DNA of 42,281 bases from an uncultured Muribaculaceae bacterium (GTDB taxonomy: Bacteria; Bacteroidota; Bacteroidia; Bacteroidales; Muribaculaceae): NCBI GenBank assembly GCA_910584055.1, contig CAJTZS010000036.1, positions 1-42,281 of the forward strand, in the 5' to 3' direction. Position 1 is the first letter of the stretch, and each line of letters opens with the position of its first letter. Below are positions 1 to 8,427 of this stretch, in pieces. Under the pieces are notes generated by a model. That model was not told the origin of the DNA. It worked only from the letters and a program-made list of their open reading frames with translations, and searched no databases. The position numbers were made by a program, and so were the translations under genes.

Positions 1-100
1 ACTAATTGCCCTCTTCAAGGGCTGACGCGAAAGTTTAGTCTAATCAGTCCGATAATGGGGAATTTATTTGATACAGCCAGGTTAAAAATAGCTTTTTAAT

Positions 101-1081
101 TTACATGAATACAATTGTGTCTTTGCCTACCACGGCCTTAACGTGATAGCAGTCCTCAATCGTCTCTATCACCTCTTCGAGATTGTCAGAGGGGAGATAT
201 CCGGTGAATTTATCCTTGAGCATATCTGATTTTTGGAATTCAAATTTCTTCCCATATAATCTTTCGAGTTCAAGGAGCACATCCGACAACATACAATTCT
301 CAAATATTTTATCACCTCTCATCAGGGCGTTGGCTGAATTCTCACTGATCTCACTTATGCTGACCTCCCCGGTGGATGTATCTATCACAGCATATTCCCC
401 GGGTTCAACCTGCGCTGTGTGTGCGCCGCCCCCACATTCGATCTCAACTTTACCCGATTCAAGATAAAGGGAGGCCATATGCTTATCTTTACGCGCCGAC
501 AGGCTAAATTTTGTTCCCTTCACTATTATTTCAAGATTGTTACATATAACCCTGAAGGGAGATTCGGCATTTGCAGTCACATTAAACACCCCGTCTCCAT
601 CAAACAGCACTCTTCGGCCATCACTCTTGAAATCTTTAATGGAATATTCCAACGATGACTGAGACATGAGCGTCACCTCGGTTCCATCGGGCAACATGGT
701 TGTGGCAGATTCCCCTTTGGCTGTGGTCACAGCCAATTCCTTTCCTATGATGTCACTATATTGGCGAACGTTGGAGTTTTCAACAAACAACCAAATACAC
801 ACGGCAAGCAATATCGGCAAGACCACTGCAGCGGCAATTGTCAGAATCCTATATCTGCGTAACCCGCGGTCAGATTTGACGGCGACAGCATTTACCCCTT
901 CTTTTACTTTAAAAAAGGAACGCTCAGGCATTCTATATTCTTCTTCGTCAGAAGGGAATGTATTGGCATCAAGCAAATTTTGTATCTCTCTATCACTCAT
1001 TTCAGCAACAGATTGACGCAAATGTCTCAATTCTTCTACCGACAGGCTGTCGTTTTTTAATTTGCCGAATATTTCTTTCAT
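101..1081 (-). CDS. FecR-family anti-sigma factor
   Basis: Inner-membrane anti-sigma factor predicted to hold the neighbouring ECF sigma factor until an outer-membrane receptor signals. The 326-aa product has a cytoplasmic N-terminal part, one membrane helix near residues 78-100, a periplasmic FecR domain (LPDGTEVTLMSQSSLEY, then FDGDGVFNVT) and a C-terminal DUF4974-type secretin/TonB-like domain (LSDVLLELERLYGKKF). I chose the ATG at 1081 because it overlaps the sigma-factor stop as ATGA, the usual coupling; a longer frame would start inside the sigma gene. The regulated SusC/SusD-like genes would be expected downstream, beyond the window start, so the signal is unknown. The family call is strong. 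Confidence 0.9.
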   Translation of the reverse strand: MKEIFGKLKNDSLSVEELRHLRQSVAEMSDREIQNLLDANTFPSDEEEYRMPERSFFKVKEGVNAVAVKSDRGLRRYRILTIAAAVVLPILLAVCIWLFVENSNVRQYSDIIGKELAVTTAKGESATTMLPDGTEVTLMSQSSLEYSIKDFKSDGRRVLFDGDGVFNVTANAESPFRVICNNLEIIVKGTKFSLSARKDKHMASLYLESGKVEIECGGGAHTAQVEPGEYAVIDTSTGEVSISEISENSANALMRGDKIFENCMLSDVLLELERLYGKKFEFQKSDMLKDKFTGYLPSDNLEEVIETIEDCYHVKAVVGKDTIVFM

Positions 1082-1677
1082 TGCTGTGATATTAGATATA
1101 TGGAGGTATTCATCAATATACAAAACACGGTGTCAGACAGTAGCGTCCTCAAAGCCTTTAACCCGGCTGAAAGAGTGTTGCGCACTGTTTTTTCACTTAT
1201 TCCGAGTTTCTCCGCAATCTCCGCGTTACTGAGATTGTCAAGTTTCGACATCGCAACAACTTCTCTTTGTTGACTTGTCAAAGAGCCGACAGCTTTCCTT
1301 ATCTGTGCCAGGAACTCATCATATTCAAGCTTGTCGGACTCCTCACTTTTAAGTTTGTTACTATAGTCAAGGAAATCTTCATACACAGGACTTGCAGCAA
1401 GTGCCCTCACGGCATTGATTCTGTATCTTTGAGCTATTGTGAACAACAGAGCCTCCAGACTGCGGGAAGGATCTAATCCGGCATGGTATTTCCATAGGTT
1501 TACAAATACATCCTGAACGATTTCCTCGGTGTCTTGAACAGATTTCACCCATGGGATTATATAGGCATAAAGTCTTCCGGCATACCGATCATAAATGGCA
1601 TTAAGAGCCTTGACTGAACCTTTCTTAAGTTCCGTCATAAGCTCTTGTTCTGTTTTATCATCGTATGAGGAAGCCAT
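1078..1677 (-). CDS. ECF sigma-70 family RNA polymerase sigma factor
   Basis: Extracytoplasmic-function sigma factor of 199 aa. Region 2 lies near residues 25-90 (YDRYAGRLYAYI, then DTEEIVQDVFVNLWKY) and region 4 near residues 125-180 (LTSQQREVVAMSKLDNLSNAEIAEKLGISEKTVRNTLSAGL is the helix-turn-helix; only its pattern is quoted in part here). The last 18 residues form a hydrophobic tail, which is unusual. It is translationally coupled (ATGA) to the FecR anti-sigma gene. Such pairs in Bacteroidetes usually control polysaccharide or iron uptake loci. Confidence 0.92.
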   Translation of the reverse strand: MASSYDDKTEQELMTELKKGSVKALNAIYDRYAGRLYAYIIPWVKSVQDTEEIVQDVFVNLWKYHAGLDPSRSLEALLFTIAQRYRINAVRALAASPVYEDFLDYSNKLKSEESDKLEYDEFLAQIRKAVGSLTSQQREVVAMSKLDNLSNAEIAEKLGISEKTVRNTLSAGLKALRTLLSDTVFCILMNTSIYLISQQ

Positions 1678-1683
1678 AACTTT

Positions 1684-1700
1684 AGAGCTTGTTTAAAAAA
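1684..1700. repeat. 17-bp inverted repeat, left copy
   Basis: AGAGCTTGTTTAAAAAA is an exact inverted copy of the 17 bp at 4455-4471. The pair brackets lrgB, lrgA, bioB and the PepSY-like gene. It may be a dispersed intergenic repeat or a relic of insertion-sequence ends; no transposase is present between the copies. Confidence 0.6.
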
Positions 1701-1710
1701 TTTAGAAATT

Positions 1711-2409
1711 CTACAATAACAAATCCGTAAGTGGACCGGCGAGAAAGGCTGTTAGGATGCCGTTGATAATAAGCCCGAGGGTGGCATAGGCTCCATAACG
1801 CTCTCCGTATTCGCTGATTCGGCTCGTGCCGATAACGTGGGCGGCAGTGCCCATACTCAGGCTTTTTGACACGGGAGCCTTGACATTCCCCCATGACATC
1901 ATCTTTAGTCCGACAACGGCACCTATCATTCCCACAATCACTACTATCGCCGATGTCAACGCCGGAATTCCGCCGATCTGCCTGGATATCTCGATGGCAA
2001 TGGGAGTGGAGACTGATTTAGGGGCAAGAGACCTGATTACGTCATCGCTTGCTCCAAGCCAGGAGGCTAACAATACCACCGAAACAATACCTACGATGCA
2101 ACCTGTCAACTCAGCCACAAAAAGCGGCATGAACTGGCTGCGGATGTGTTTGAGTTCATTATAAAGAGGCAGCGCAAGCGCCACGATGGCCGGTTTAAGC
2201 CAGAATTCAATCATCCTCCCGCTCTGGTAATATTCTCCATACGATATTCCGGTTAGCCGCAGAAACAATATCAAGCCTGCTATGGTAAATATCATAGGAT
2301 TTAACAATGCGATACCGCTCTTCTTTTGAATAAAGGAGAAGAGCCAGAAGAGCATGAAGGTGAACGTGATCAGAAACAGTTCACTTCTTATAATAGTTGA
2401 TAAGTCCAT
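1711..2409 (-). CDS. lrgB: LrgB/CidB-family membrane protein
   Basis: Integral membrane protein of 232 aa of the LrgB family, partner of the holin-like LrgA. These pairs are linked to murein hydrolase control and to export of pyruvate or other small metabolites. The sequence is a string of hydrophobic helices with the family signature LAPKSVSTPIAIEISRQIGG and the conserved GTAAHVIGTSR near the C-terminus. The ATG at 2409 is chosen because it begins MDLSTIIRSELFL, giving the normal length, and lies 2 bp after the lrgA stop; a longer frame adds a non-family Cys-rich extension overlapping lrgA. Confidence 0.9.
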   Translation of the reverse strand: MDLSTIIRSELFLITFTFMLFWLFSFIQKKSGIALLNPMIFTIAGLILFLRLTGISYGEYYQSGRMIEFWLKPAIVALALPLYNELKHIRSQFMPLFVAELTGCIVGIVSVVLLASWLGASDDVIRSLAPKSVSTPIAIEISRQIGGIPALTSAIVVIVGMIGAVVGLKMMSWGNVKAPVSKSLSMGTAAHVIGTSRISEYGERYGAYATLGLIINGILTAFLAGPLTDLLL

Positions 2410-2411
2410 AT

Positions 2412-2765
2412 CTATCGGGAATGTTTTTTTATGCGTTGATGCAGAAATTGATGAAGCCTCCCTGTAACTACAATTACAAGAAAAATACTTACAACCGTTG
2501 CCACCGTGATGGGCATCCATTCAGCGGCGATGACATCGAAATATAGCATCAATGCCACGCCAGGGGGCACAAAGAAAAAAGCCATGTTCTTTATAAGGAA
2601 TTTGCAAACCGGCGCTATTGACCGCGGATTCACAATTTTCCTATCGAGGAGCAAGGTAAGCAACAACATGCCGAGAATACTGCCGGGAATCGACAGACCG
2701 GGAATCATTGCAAGCAATTCACCGACCAACAGACAGCCGAATATAATACCGAACTGTTTCGCCAT
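2412..2765 (-). CDS. lrgA: CidA/LrgA holin-like protein
   Basis: Small membrane protein (117 aa) with four predicted helices and the family motif PGLSIPGSILGMLLL, followed by FFFVPPGVALM. It is thought to act with LrgB in an export/holin-like complex. The ATG at 2765 (MAKQFGIIFG) is preferred to the TTG two codons upstream. It is first in the lrgAB operon, and a TAnnTTTG promoter element lies upstream at 2799-2792. Confidence 0.9.
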   Translation of the reverse strand: MAKQFGIIFGCLLVGELLAMIPGLSIPGSILGMLLLTLLLDRKIVNPRSIAPVCKFLIKNMAFFFVPPGVALMLYFDVIAAEWMPITVATVVSIFLVIVVTGRLHQFLHQRIKKHSR

Positions 2766-2791
2766 AACCAATTATATCTTTATTTTTTGTG

Positions 2792-2799
2792 CAAATTTA
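2792..2799 (-). promoter_or_regulatory. -7 promoter element for lrgAB
   Basis: On the minus strand this reads TAAATTTG, matching the Bacteroidetes TAnnTTTG element. It lies 26 bp before the lrgA ATG, and a TTG about 21 bp further upstream could serve as the -33 box. Confidence 0.5.
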
Positions 2800-2844
2800 G
2801 CAAATTGTTTCGTTGTTTTTCAATCATCGCTATCAATTTTTTAT

Positions 2845-2852
2845 TATATTTG
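2845..2852 (+). promoter_or_regulatory. -7 promoter element for bioB
   Basis: TATATTTG matches TAnnTTTG and lies 41 bp before the bioB ATG. I see no BirA-operator-like palindrome around it. Confidence 0.5.
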
Positions 2853-2893
2853 TACCGCCGCTCAATCTTATTTGAGGCAACTTCTAAAGTATT

Positions 2894-3862
2894 ATGGTAA
2901 ACATCAAGAAATTAAAGGAAAAGATACTTTCCGGGGAAAAGCTCACATCAAAAGAAGCACTTTCTCTATGCGATATTGAAGCATCGCAACAACAGGAGCT
3001 TTGGGACGCGGCAGAAGAAATCACCGCAGCCTTATGCGACAAAACATTTGATTCCTGTTCGATAATAAACGCCAGGTCCGGAAAATGTCCTGAAGATTGC
3101 AAATGGTGCGCCCAGTCCGCTCATTATAAAACAAAAATCGACACTTATGCACTCGTTGATCATGATGAATGCATGAGGGTCGCGAACTTGAACCGTAAAG
3201 CGGGTATCAAAAGGCTTTCGCTCGTGGCAAGCGGAAGGAAAATGCATGGCAAGGAATTCGACATCCTTTGCGAATATTATAATGAGCTGCGCCGACAGGG
3301 CGGCTTGAATCTCTGCGCATCGCTGGGATTGCTCGGGAAAGAGGAATTGCAGAAACTTTTCAACTCCGGAGTGACCAGATATCACTGCAATCTGGAGGCT
3401 GCCCCCTCCTATTTCAAATCTTTATGCACAACGCATAGCGTTGAAGATAAGATACGCACTATCCAAACAGCCCGCGAAATAGGTTTTGAAGTATGCAGCG
3501 GCGGCATAATAGGTATGGGCGAGACGCGACGTCAACGCATAGAACTCGCCCTCGAACTTTTACGCATAGACCCACATTCAATACCTATAAACCTCCTTTG
3601 TCCGATCCCCGGAACCCCCTTGGAAAACGAACAACCTCTTGAAGAAGATGAAATACTTAACACCATCGCCTTTTTCCGTTTTATCCATCCAAAAAAGATC
3701 CTTAGATTCGCCGGCGGCAGAGCCAAGCTCTCTCGCGACATCCAACTAAGGGCATTGAAAATAGGTATGAACGGAGGCATTATGGGAGATATGCTCACCA
3801 CCATTGGATCAAAAGTGGACGAGGATAAGGAATTGATCCGAGAAGGAGGTTATAAGTATTGA
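2894..3862 (+). CDS. bioB: Biotin synthase (radical SAM)
   Basis: Converts dethiobiotin to biotin by radical SAM sulfur insertion. The 322-aa length is normal. The radical SAM cluster motif CxxxCxxC is C65-C69-C72 (CPEDCKWCAQS); the family motifs YHCNLEAAP, GGIIGMGET and NLLCPIPGTPLE follow, as does the substrate/cluster region ILRFAGGRA. It stands alone: no bioA, bioD or bioF is next to it. Its own promoter is likely in the gap shared with the divergent lrgAB operon. Confidence 0.96.
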   Translation: MVNIKKLKEKILSGEKLTSKEALSLCDIEASQQQELWDAAEEITAALCDKTFDSCSIINARSGKCPEDCKWCAQSAHYKTKIDTYALVDHDECMRVANLNRKAGIKRLSLVASGRKMHGKEFDILCEYYNELRRQGGLNLCASLGLLGKEELQKLFNSGVTRYHCNLEAAPSYFKSLCTTHSVEDKIRTIQTAREIGFEVCSGGIIGMGETRRQRIELALELLRIDPHSIPINLLCPIPGTPLENEQPLEEDEILNTIAFFRFIHPKKILRFAGGRAKLSRDIQLRALKIGMNGGIMGDMLTTIGSKVDEDKELIREGGYKY

Positions 3863-3925
3863 CATCTTCTTAAATTACAATACGCCCAACCATTTTCAGT
3901 TTTGATATGTTTTAAGTAGAAAACA

Positions 3926-4381
3926 ATGAATTATAAAGTTATGAAAAAATTATTGATTGCATGCGCTATGATTCTCGGCATCGCAGGTTTCGCATGTGCC
4001 AGAGACTCTTACGCACACGACGCTTCTGCCCTTCCGAAAGCGGCTCAGACCACAATAGCAAACAATTTCAAGGCTAAAGTCAGTCTCGTCAAAATCGACA
4101 AAGACTGGGGCCGGATAAGCGAATATGAAGTTATCCTCACAGATGGCACCGAAATAAGTTTCGATAGAGACGGCAACTGGGAGAACGTAGAGGTGAACAA
4201 TGCCAAATCCGTGCCGGGTGCCTTCATACCAACCGCCGTACGCAGTTTCGTCGCGAAGCAACAGCCGGGGCAACGCATTGTCGGTATAGACCGCGACCGC
4301 AAGGGCTATGACGTGGAATTGTCAAACGGTATCGAGCTTAAATTCGACAAGGCCGGCAAGTTCTTGCGCTACGACGACTAA
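3926..4381 (+). CDS. PepSY-like secreted/periplasmic protein
   Basis: Exported protein of 151 aa. A signal peptide is clear (MKKLLIACAMILGIAGFACA), with likely cleavage after the ACA/YA region. The mature part carries two PepSY-like (PF11396 type) repeats: IDKDWGRISEYEVILTDGTE with ISFDRDGNW, and IDRDRKGYDVELSNGIELKF with DKAGKF. Such proteins are common and of unknown function in Bacteroidales. The ATG at 3941 (MKKLLIA) is an equally good start. A strong terminator follows at 4417-4460. Confidence 0.75.
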   Translation: MNYKVMKKLLIACAMILGIAGFACARDSYAHDASALPKAAQTTIANNFKAKVSLVKIDKDWGRISEYEVILTDGTEISFDRDGNWENVEVNNAKSVPGAFIPTAVRSFVAKQQPGQRIVGIDRDRKGYDVELSNGIELKFDKAGKFLRYDD

Positions 4382-4416
4382 AAAGAATGCGTTATTGTTC
4401 CTATGCAGGGAATGCC

Positions 4417-4460
4417 GCGGTGCGTCAAAATTAAAAATTTGACGCGCCGCTTCTTTTTTT
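4417..4460 (+). terminator. Rho-independent terminator
   Basis: A 13-bp stem (GCGGTGCGTCAAA with TTTGACGCGCCGC, one G-T pair) is followed by TTCTTTTTTT. It ends the PepSY-like gene transcript. Confidence 0.85.
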
Positions 4461-4471
4461 AAACAAGCTCT
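4455..4471. repeat. 17-bp inverted repeat, right copy
   Basis: TTTTTTAAACAAGCTCT, exact inverted copy of 1684-1700. It overlaps the T-tract of the preceding terminator. Confidence 0.6.
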
Positions 4472-4515
4472 TAGCCATTAATTAACATTTTTTTATTTCA
4501 AAAATTTTTACACAA

Positions 4516-4536
4516 TTGTAATTATTACTAATTTTG
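4516..4536 (+). promoter_or_regulatory. PerR-box-like operator overlapping a -7 element
   Basis: TTGTAATTATTACTAA closely resembles the known PerR box (TTATAATnATTATAA): the half TTGTAAT is mirrored by ATTAC(T)AA. It overlaps TAATTTTG at 4529-4536, a good TAnnTTTG element 33 bp before the perR ATG. The overlap suggests repression and autoregulation of the perR-rbr operon. Confidence 0.55.
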
Positions 4537-4569
4537 CAATCATTTCAATAATGTTAATAACCCAACCGG

Positions 4570-5016
4570 ATGACAAGCGCTAAAACATATACCGAATCAC
4601 AGTTGGCGGGAATGATACATTCCGCAGGGATGCGTCCTTCGGCTCAGAGGATCGCGATTTTCTCGGTGATTGCGAACTCACGCATACATCCGTCTGCCGA
4701 AGAAATTTACATTGCCCTTGAAGAGCGATTCCCGACACTGTCGCGCACTACGGTATACAACTCACTTCACTCGCTCACCGAGTGCGGACTTGTGAGGGAA
4801 CTGGAGATAGAGAGCAACAACAAGCGGTATGACCTCGCCCGCCAACGGGAGCACGGACATTTCATATGCAGGGAATGCGGCAAAATCTACGACATGCCCC
4901 TGAATGAAAAACATAACATCGACAATATGCCGGGATTCAAGATTGAAAGCATGGAAATCTACTGCAAAGGATTGTGTCCGGTGTGTATTAAGAAATTTTC
5001 TAATAACTCAAAATAA
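4570..5016 (+). CDS. perR: Fur-family peroxide-type regulator (PerR-like)
   Basis: Metal-dependent repressor of 148 aa. The winged helix occupies about residues 10-85 (SRTTVYNSLHSLTECGLV is the recognition segment). The structural zinc site is C100/C103 and C136/C139. Residues H40, D88, H95, H97 and D108 match the spacing of the PerR regulatory metal site, with Asp at the last position, which favours PerR over Fur. A PerR-box-like site overlaps its promoter, and the next gene, 7 bp on, is rubrerythrin, a peroxide reductase. The exact metal specificity is inferred. Confidence 0.85.
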   Translation: MTSAKTYTESQLAGMIHSAGMRPSAQRIAIFSVIANSRIHPSAEEIYIALEERFPTLSRTTVYNSLHSLTECGLVRELEIESNNKRYDLARQREHGHFICRECGKIYDMPLNEKHNIDNMPGFKIESMEIYCKGLCPVCIKKFSNNSK

Positions 5017-5023
5017 TAAGGAT

Positions 5024-5566
5024 ATGAAAGAATTGAAAGGAACAAAGACTGAGCGCAATCTTCAGGAGGCTTTCGCCGGTGAATCGCAGGCACGCAACAA
5101 ATACACATACTTCGCTTCCAAAGCCAAGAAAGACGGCTACGAGCAGATTGCGGCCATTTTCGAGGAAACAGCGCAGAACGAAAAGGAACACGCAAAGATG
5201 TGGTATAAGCTTCTGAACGGTGGGGAAATCAGCGATACGATGACCAACCTCCGCGATGCAGCCGAAGGTGAGAACTATGAGTGGACCAACATGTATGACC
5301 GCATGGCACAGGAAGCTGACGAGGAAGGTTTTCCGGAAATCGCCCGCAAATTCCGTGGCGTGGCTGCCATAGAGCGCCATCATGAAGAGCGCTACCGCAA
5401 ATTGCTCGAAAACATCGAACAGGGAATCGTTTTCTCCCGCGAAGGCGACACCGTGTGGATCTGCCGCAATTGTGGTCATCTCCATATTGGGAAAAGGGCT
5501 CCGGAAATTTGTCCGGTATGCGCCCACAAGAAAGCTTTCTTCGAAATCGAAGCGAAGAACTATTAA
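5024..5566 (+). CDS. rbr: Rubrerythrin
   Basis: Non-haem diiron peroxide reductase, 180 aa. The N-terminal four-helix ferritin-like domain carries the diiron ligands (FAGESQARNKY, ETAQNEKEHA, AIERHHEERY). The C-terminal rubredoxin domain binds one iron through CxxC pairs (WICRNCG and ICPVC). The ATG at 5024 (MKELKGTKTERNL) gives the standard length; a longer frame would run back into perR. It is in an operon with perR, consistent with oxidative-stress defence in an anaerobe. Confidence 0.96.
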   Translation: MKELKGTKTERNLQEAFAGESQARNKYTYFASKAKKDGYEQIAAIFEETAQNEKEHAKMWYKLLNGGEISDTMTNLRDAAEGENYEWTNMYDRMAQEADEEGFPEIARKFRGVAAIERHHEERYRKLLENIEQGIVFSREGDTVWICRNCGHLHIGKRAPEICPVCAHKKAFFEIEAKNY

Positions 5567-5605
5567 TTAGTTTCCGAGGACTCCATCTTTATACACATCA
5601 TCAGC

Positions 5606-5639
5606 GAGGCCGGGGCAATTTATGGATTGCCCCGGCCTC
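5606..5639 (+). terminator. Hairpin after rubrerythrin, probable terminator
   Basis: A perfect 14-bp stem, GAGGCCGGGGCAAT with ATTGCCCCGGCCTC, and a 6-nt loop. The T-tract after it is poor, so termination may be partial. Confidence 0.7.
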
Positions 5640-5706
5640 CCTACATTCCAACTTCCAGACAAAAAGAACGCCTCCCAAACGGGTGCGGACCTGATTGATC
5701 AGATAG

Positions 5707-6159
5707 GCATACCCCAACTCAAAGCAGGTGGGACAAGTGCTTAACCATAACGACAAACCTTACAATATCAACCATTCATACATTGACTGGTACGCACAGG
5801 TGCGTTACTATCTGGGAAACTGGAACTTCTCCGCGACATATATCTCAGACAGCACTTCCACCGACGGATGCATGAACGGCATATGGGTATACGGGAAGAA
5901 CGATTGGTACGTCACTGCCGGATGGTCCAATTCCGACTGGAACATAAAGGCTAACCTTATAAACCTGACCAGATGGAACTGGCGGAGCGCCAGGATGGTT
6001 ATGCGCAGTAAATATTACGACACGGCAGAGACACAGCTTGACGGTCAAAGCCATGCGATGATACAACTCTCGGTCACTTACACCTTCGGCTTCGGAAAGA
6101 AAGTGAACCGCGACAACGAACCCGGCGTCTCCGGCTCCGCCGCCTCCGGAATACTGTAA
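5707..6159 (+). pseudogene. C-terminal remnant of an outer-membrane beta-barrel protein
   Basis: About 150 codons with the alternating aromatic/polar strands typical of the end of a TonB-dependent or OMP_b-brl receptor (WYAQVRYYLGNWNFSATYI, DWYVTAGWSNSDWNIKA, HAMIQLSVTYTFGFGKKV). There is no signal peptide, plug or credible start: the frame opens at a stop at 5704-5706 and its first usable start is a GTG at 5728. The rest of the receptor is missing upstream, where rubrerythrin lies, so this is a truncated relic. Confidence 0.75.
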
Positions 6160-6214
6160 TGATATGTTGTGCAAATCCTCCTCAAAGCCGTCAGTTCATA
6201 TTATATGCATTTTA

Positions 6215-6898
6215 TCAGTTGCGGACTGTTAGCATATATCCGAAGCCCCGTTGATTGATGATTGAAATATTTGGATCATGACGTAATGCTCGGCGCAGCT
6301 TGTGGATATAACCGTGGAGTGAGTTGCGGTTGCTATGGTCATCGCGTTGCCATACGGCTATCATCAGGTCTGAGGCATCGACTGTCTTTCCGATATTTGT
6401 TGCCAACTGTTCAAGTATCTTGGATTCAAAGTGAGACAGTTCGGTATCCTTATCCGCAAATGACAGTGTCTGTGTTGTCACGTTAAAAGTGTATGTGCCT
6501 ATCGAAAACCTTATATCTTCGGTGCGGTTGTCGCCATACCGTCTTAACAATGCCTTGATTCTGACTATCAATTCTCGGAGTTCAAAAGGTTTCTTCAGAT
6601 AGTCATTGGCACCTATTTCAAAACCTTTTTCCACATCATCTATGGTGCTTTTTGCTGTTAGGAATAACAACGGTACATTCGGCGAAAGCCTACGTATTTC
6701 CCGTGCCATAGAAAACCCATCCATCTTTGGCATCATTACATCGGCAACCACTATATCGGCACCGTCGGATTTGTATTTGTCAAGCCCTTCGATTCCATCA
6801 GTGGCTATAATTACATCAAAACCTTGACCACGCAGTGTGTCTGCTACAATCAATGTCAGATCTTTCTCGTCCTCAATAAATAATATCTTACTGCTCAT
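6215..6898 (-). CDS. OmpR-family response regulator
   Basis: DNA-binding response regulator of 227 aa. The receiver has the acidic pocket (EDE at 9-11), phospho-acceptor D53 (VVADVMMPKMDG), T81 and K103 (LKKPF). The C-terminal winged helix (residues 130-227) has the usual LSHFESKIL and HGYIHKLRRAL segments. The ATG at 6898 overlaps the kinase stop by 11 bp, so it is coupled to the kinase. The pair resembles Bacteroides RprXY. Its likely target is the divergent receptor gene, whose promoter has two direct repeats 22 bp apart. Confidence 0.93.
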   Translation of the reverse strand: MSSKILFIEDEKDLTLIVADTLRGQGFDVIIATDGIEGLDKYKSDGADIVVADVMMPKMDGFSMAREIRRLSPNVPLLFLTAKSTIDDVEKGFEIGANDYLKKPFELRELIVRIKALLRRYGDNRTEDIRFSIGTYTFNVTTQTLSFADKDTELSHFESKILEQLATNIGKTVDASDLMIAVWQRDDHSNRNSLHGYIHKLRRALRHDPNISIINQRGFGYMLTVRN

Positions 6899-8306
6899 CT
6901 TTTCTGAATTTAATCGTAAATATCGAGCCTTCTCCCTCCTTGCTCCTGACAACAATTGACCATCCCATTTTGTCAACCATACTCTTCACATAATACAGAC
7001 CGATACCATATCCACGGACATCCTGACGGTTGCCATGCGGCACTCGGTAGAACTTATTGAACAGATAAGGAATCGACTTTGACGGAATACCTATACCGTT
7101 GTCTGCGACTGAGATTTCTTTGTCATTGCCGGTTATGGTAATCACAACGCTATCGCCGGAATATTTGATCGCATTGTCAATCAGATTGTTCAGCACATTT
7201 GCAAAATGTATTTTGTCGGCATCAACCGCAATATCCTCACTAATATTTACATTTATATTGATTGCCTTGTCGCCTCTCATGCGCTGTGCTGAGGCGATTT
7301 CCTCTATAAATGGCTGTAATCGGATTTCCTCCGGGTTGAGTTTCATTGTTTTCCTTCGCTCCATACTCATTGCGAGGATATTTTCCACAAGTTCGCCAAG
7401 TCGTTTAAGCTGCTTGTTTGCAATCGTCAGATACTTCTCCTTTTTAGCCGGATTATTATCAGTATCATAATTGAGCAAAGCATCGTTGGCAGAATATGCT
7501 ATCGCTATTGGCGTTTTCAATTCATGGGTCATGTTGCTGACAAAATCATCTTTCATTTCCTCAATTGTACGCAAACGCGACACTGTATGAAACAGATACC
7601 AAAAAGCCAGCGAAAATGCAATCATAAGAAGAAATACAGTGATAATAATCCCAAGCATCTGTGATAGTATGTGACCGGTAAGCGGTGTCATATACGCCTT
7701 ATAATAGATTCCCTCATTAGGATTTATGTTTACACGAAATGAATCCAAGCCTGATTCTCCTTTGAACTTTGGGTTGTTGCATATTACAGAATCGTCGTCA
7801 TTAACAACCTCAACACATAGGAAATCCGGATGAATGAACCTGTGAGAAAGCTGGTTGCGCAGTACGCTGTCCATAACCGCCATATCATAAGGGATATATT
7901 TATCCATGACCGCGTGAAATTGTCTGCTCATTGCATCCACCATCTGATTGGAATAGGATGTGTTCTCTGAAAGCATCGACCTCTCCTCGACAACTGTACC
8001 GTCGGCTTCAGTTCTGACTGATATGAGTTGGCCGTTTTCATCCCTATATGTCGTTGCCTCTGCCTTTCCGTGTGCCTGATACTCATCAATATCTTCCTGA
8101 ACCTGTACGTTTGATGCTAATGCCTGTGCTCTTCCGGCACGATACATGAGGTCATCAATATCGGCATCGGCTAAAGCGGTCAACACATCACGTTCAACAT
8201 TGTTCCTTATCGAATTATACAAGGTCACGAGGTAAAAGACATTGCAACCGAAAATTACTGCAATGACAACAATGAATGATATTGATATGGTCTTAAAGCG
8301 TTTCAT
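6888..8306 (-). CDS. Sensor histidine kinase
   Basis: Membrane sensor kinase of 472 aa: helix 1 at residues 8-30, a periplasmic sensor region at about 31-212, helix 2 at about 213-240, the H-box with phosphorylated H261 (MTHELKTPIA), and the ATPase domain (NLIDNAIKYSG N-box, VADNGIGIP G1, GYGIGLYYVK G2). It is the first gene of a kinase-regulator operon. A TAATTTTG -7 element on the minus strand at 8318-8311 lies only a few bases from the ATG, so the transcript may be almost leaderless. The periplasmic ligand is unknown. Confidence 0.93.
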   Translation of the reverse strand: MKRFKTISISFIVVIAVIFGCNVFYLVTLYNSIRNNVERDVLTALADADIDDLMYRAGRAQALASNVQVQEDIDEYQAHGKAEATTYRDENGQLISVRTEADGTVVEERSMLSENTSYSNQMVDAMSRQFHAVMDKYIPYDMAVMDSVLRNQLSHRFIHPDFLCVEVVNDDDSVICNNPKFKGESGLDSFRVNINPNEGIYYKAYMTPLTGHILSQMLGIIITVFLLMIAFSLAFWYLFHTVSRLRTIEEMKDDFVSNMTHELKTPIAIAYSANDALLNYDTDNNPAKKEKYLTIANKQLKRLGELVENILAMSMERRKTMKLNPEEIRLQPFIEEIASAQRMRGDKAININVNISEDIAVDADKIHFANVLNNLIDNAIKYSGDSVVITITGNDKEISVADNGIGIPSKSIPYLFNKFYRVPHGNRQDVRGYGIGLYYVKSMVDKMGWSIVVRSKEGEGSIFTIKFRKDEQ

Positions 8307-8356
8307 ATAGCAAAATTACTAATAATCCGTCATACAACGGGTTACACAAGCGTCAA

Positions 8357-8395
8357 TTTAAGACTAAATAAGGGTGCGTTTAAGACTAAATAAGG
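8357..8395 (+). promoter_or_regulatory. Two direct repeats, candidate response-regulator operator
   Basis: TTTAAGACTAAATAAGG occurs at 8357-8373 and again, exactly, at 8379-8395. The 22-bp period places both on the same face of the helix, typical of OmpR-family tandem sites. It lies between the divergent kinase and receptor genes and just upstream of the receptor promoter. Confidence 0.7.
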
Positions 8396-8427
8396 TTGAA
8401 GATTGCGGTAAAGGCTTTAATCGGACG

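Noticed and set aside
1..100. Matching transposon end with the right window end
   Set aside because: The first 100 bp and the last 47 bp share no clear repeat.
3145..3385. Antisense ORF over bioB
   Set aside because: bioB is complete and conserved; antisense frame is a shadow.
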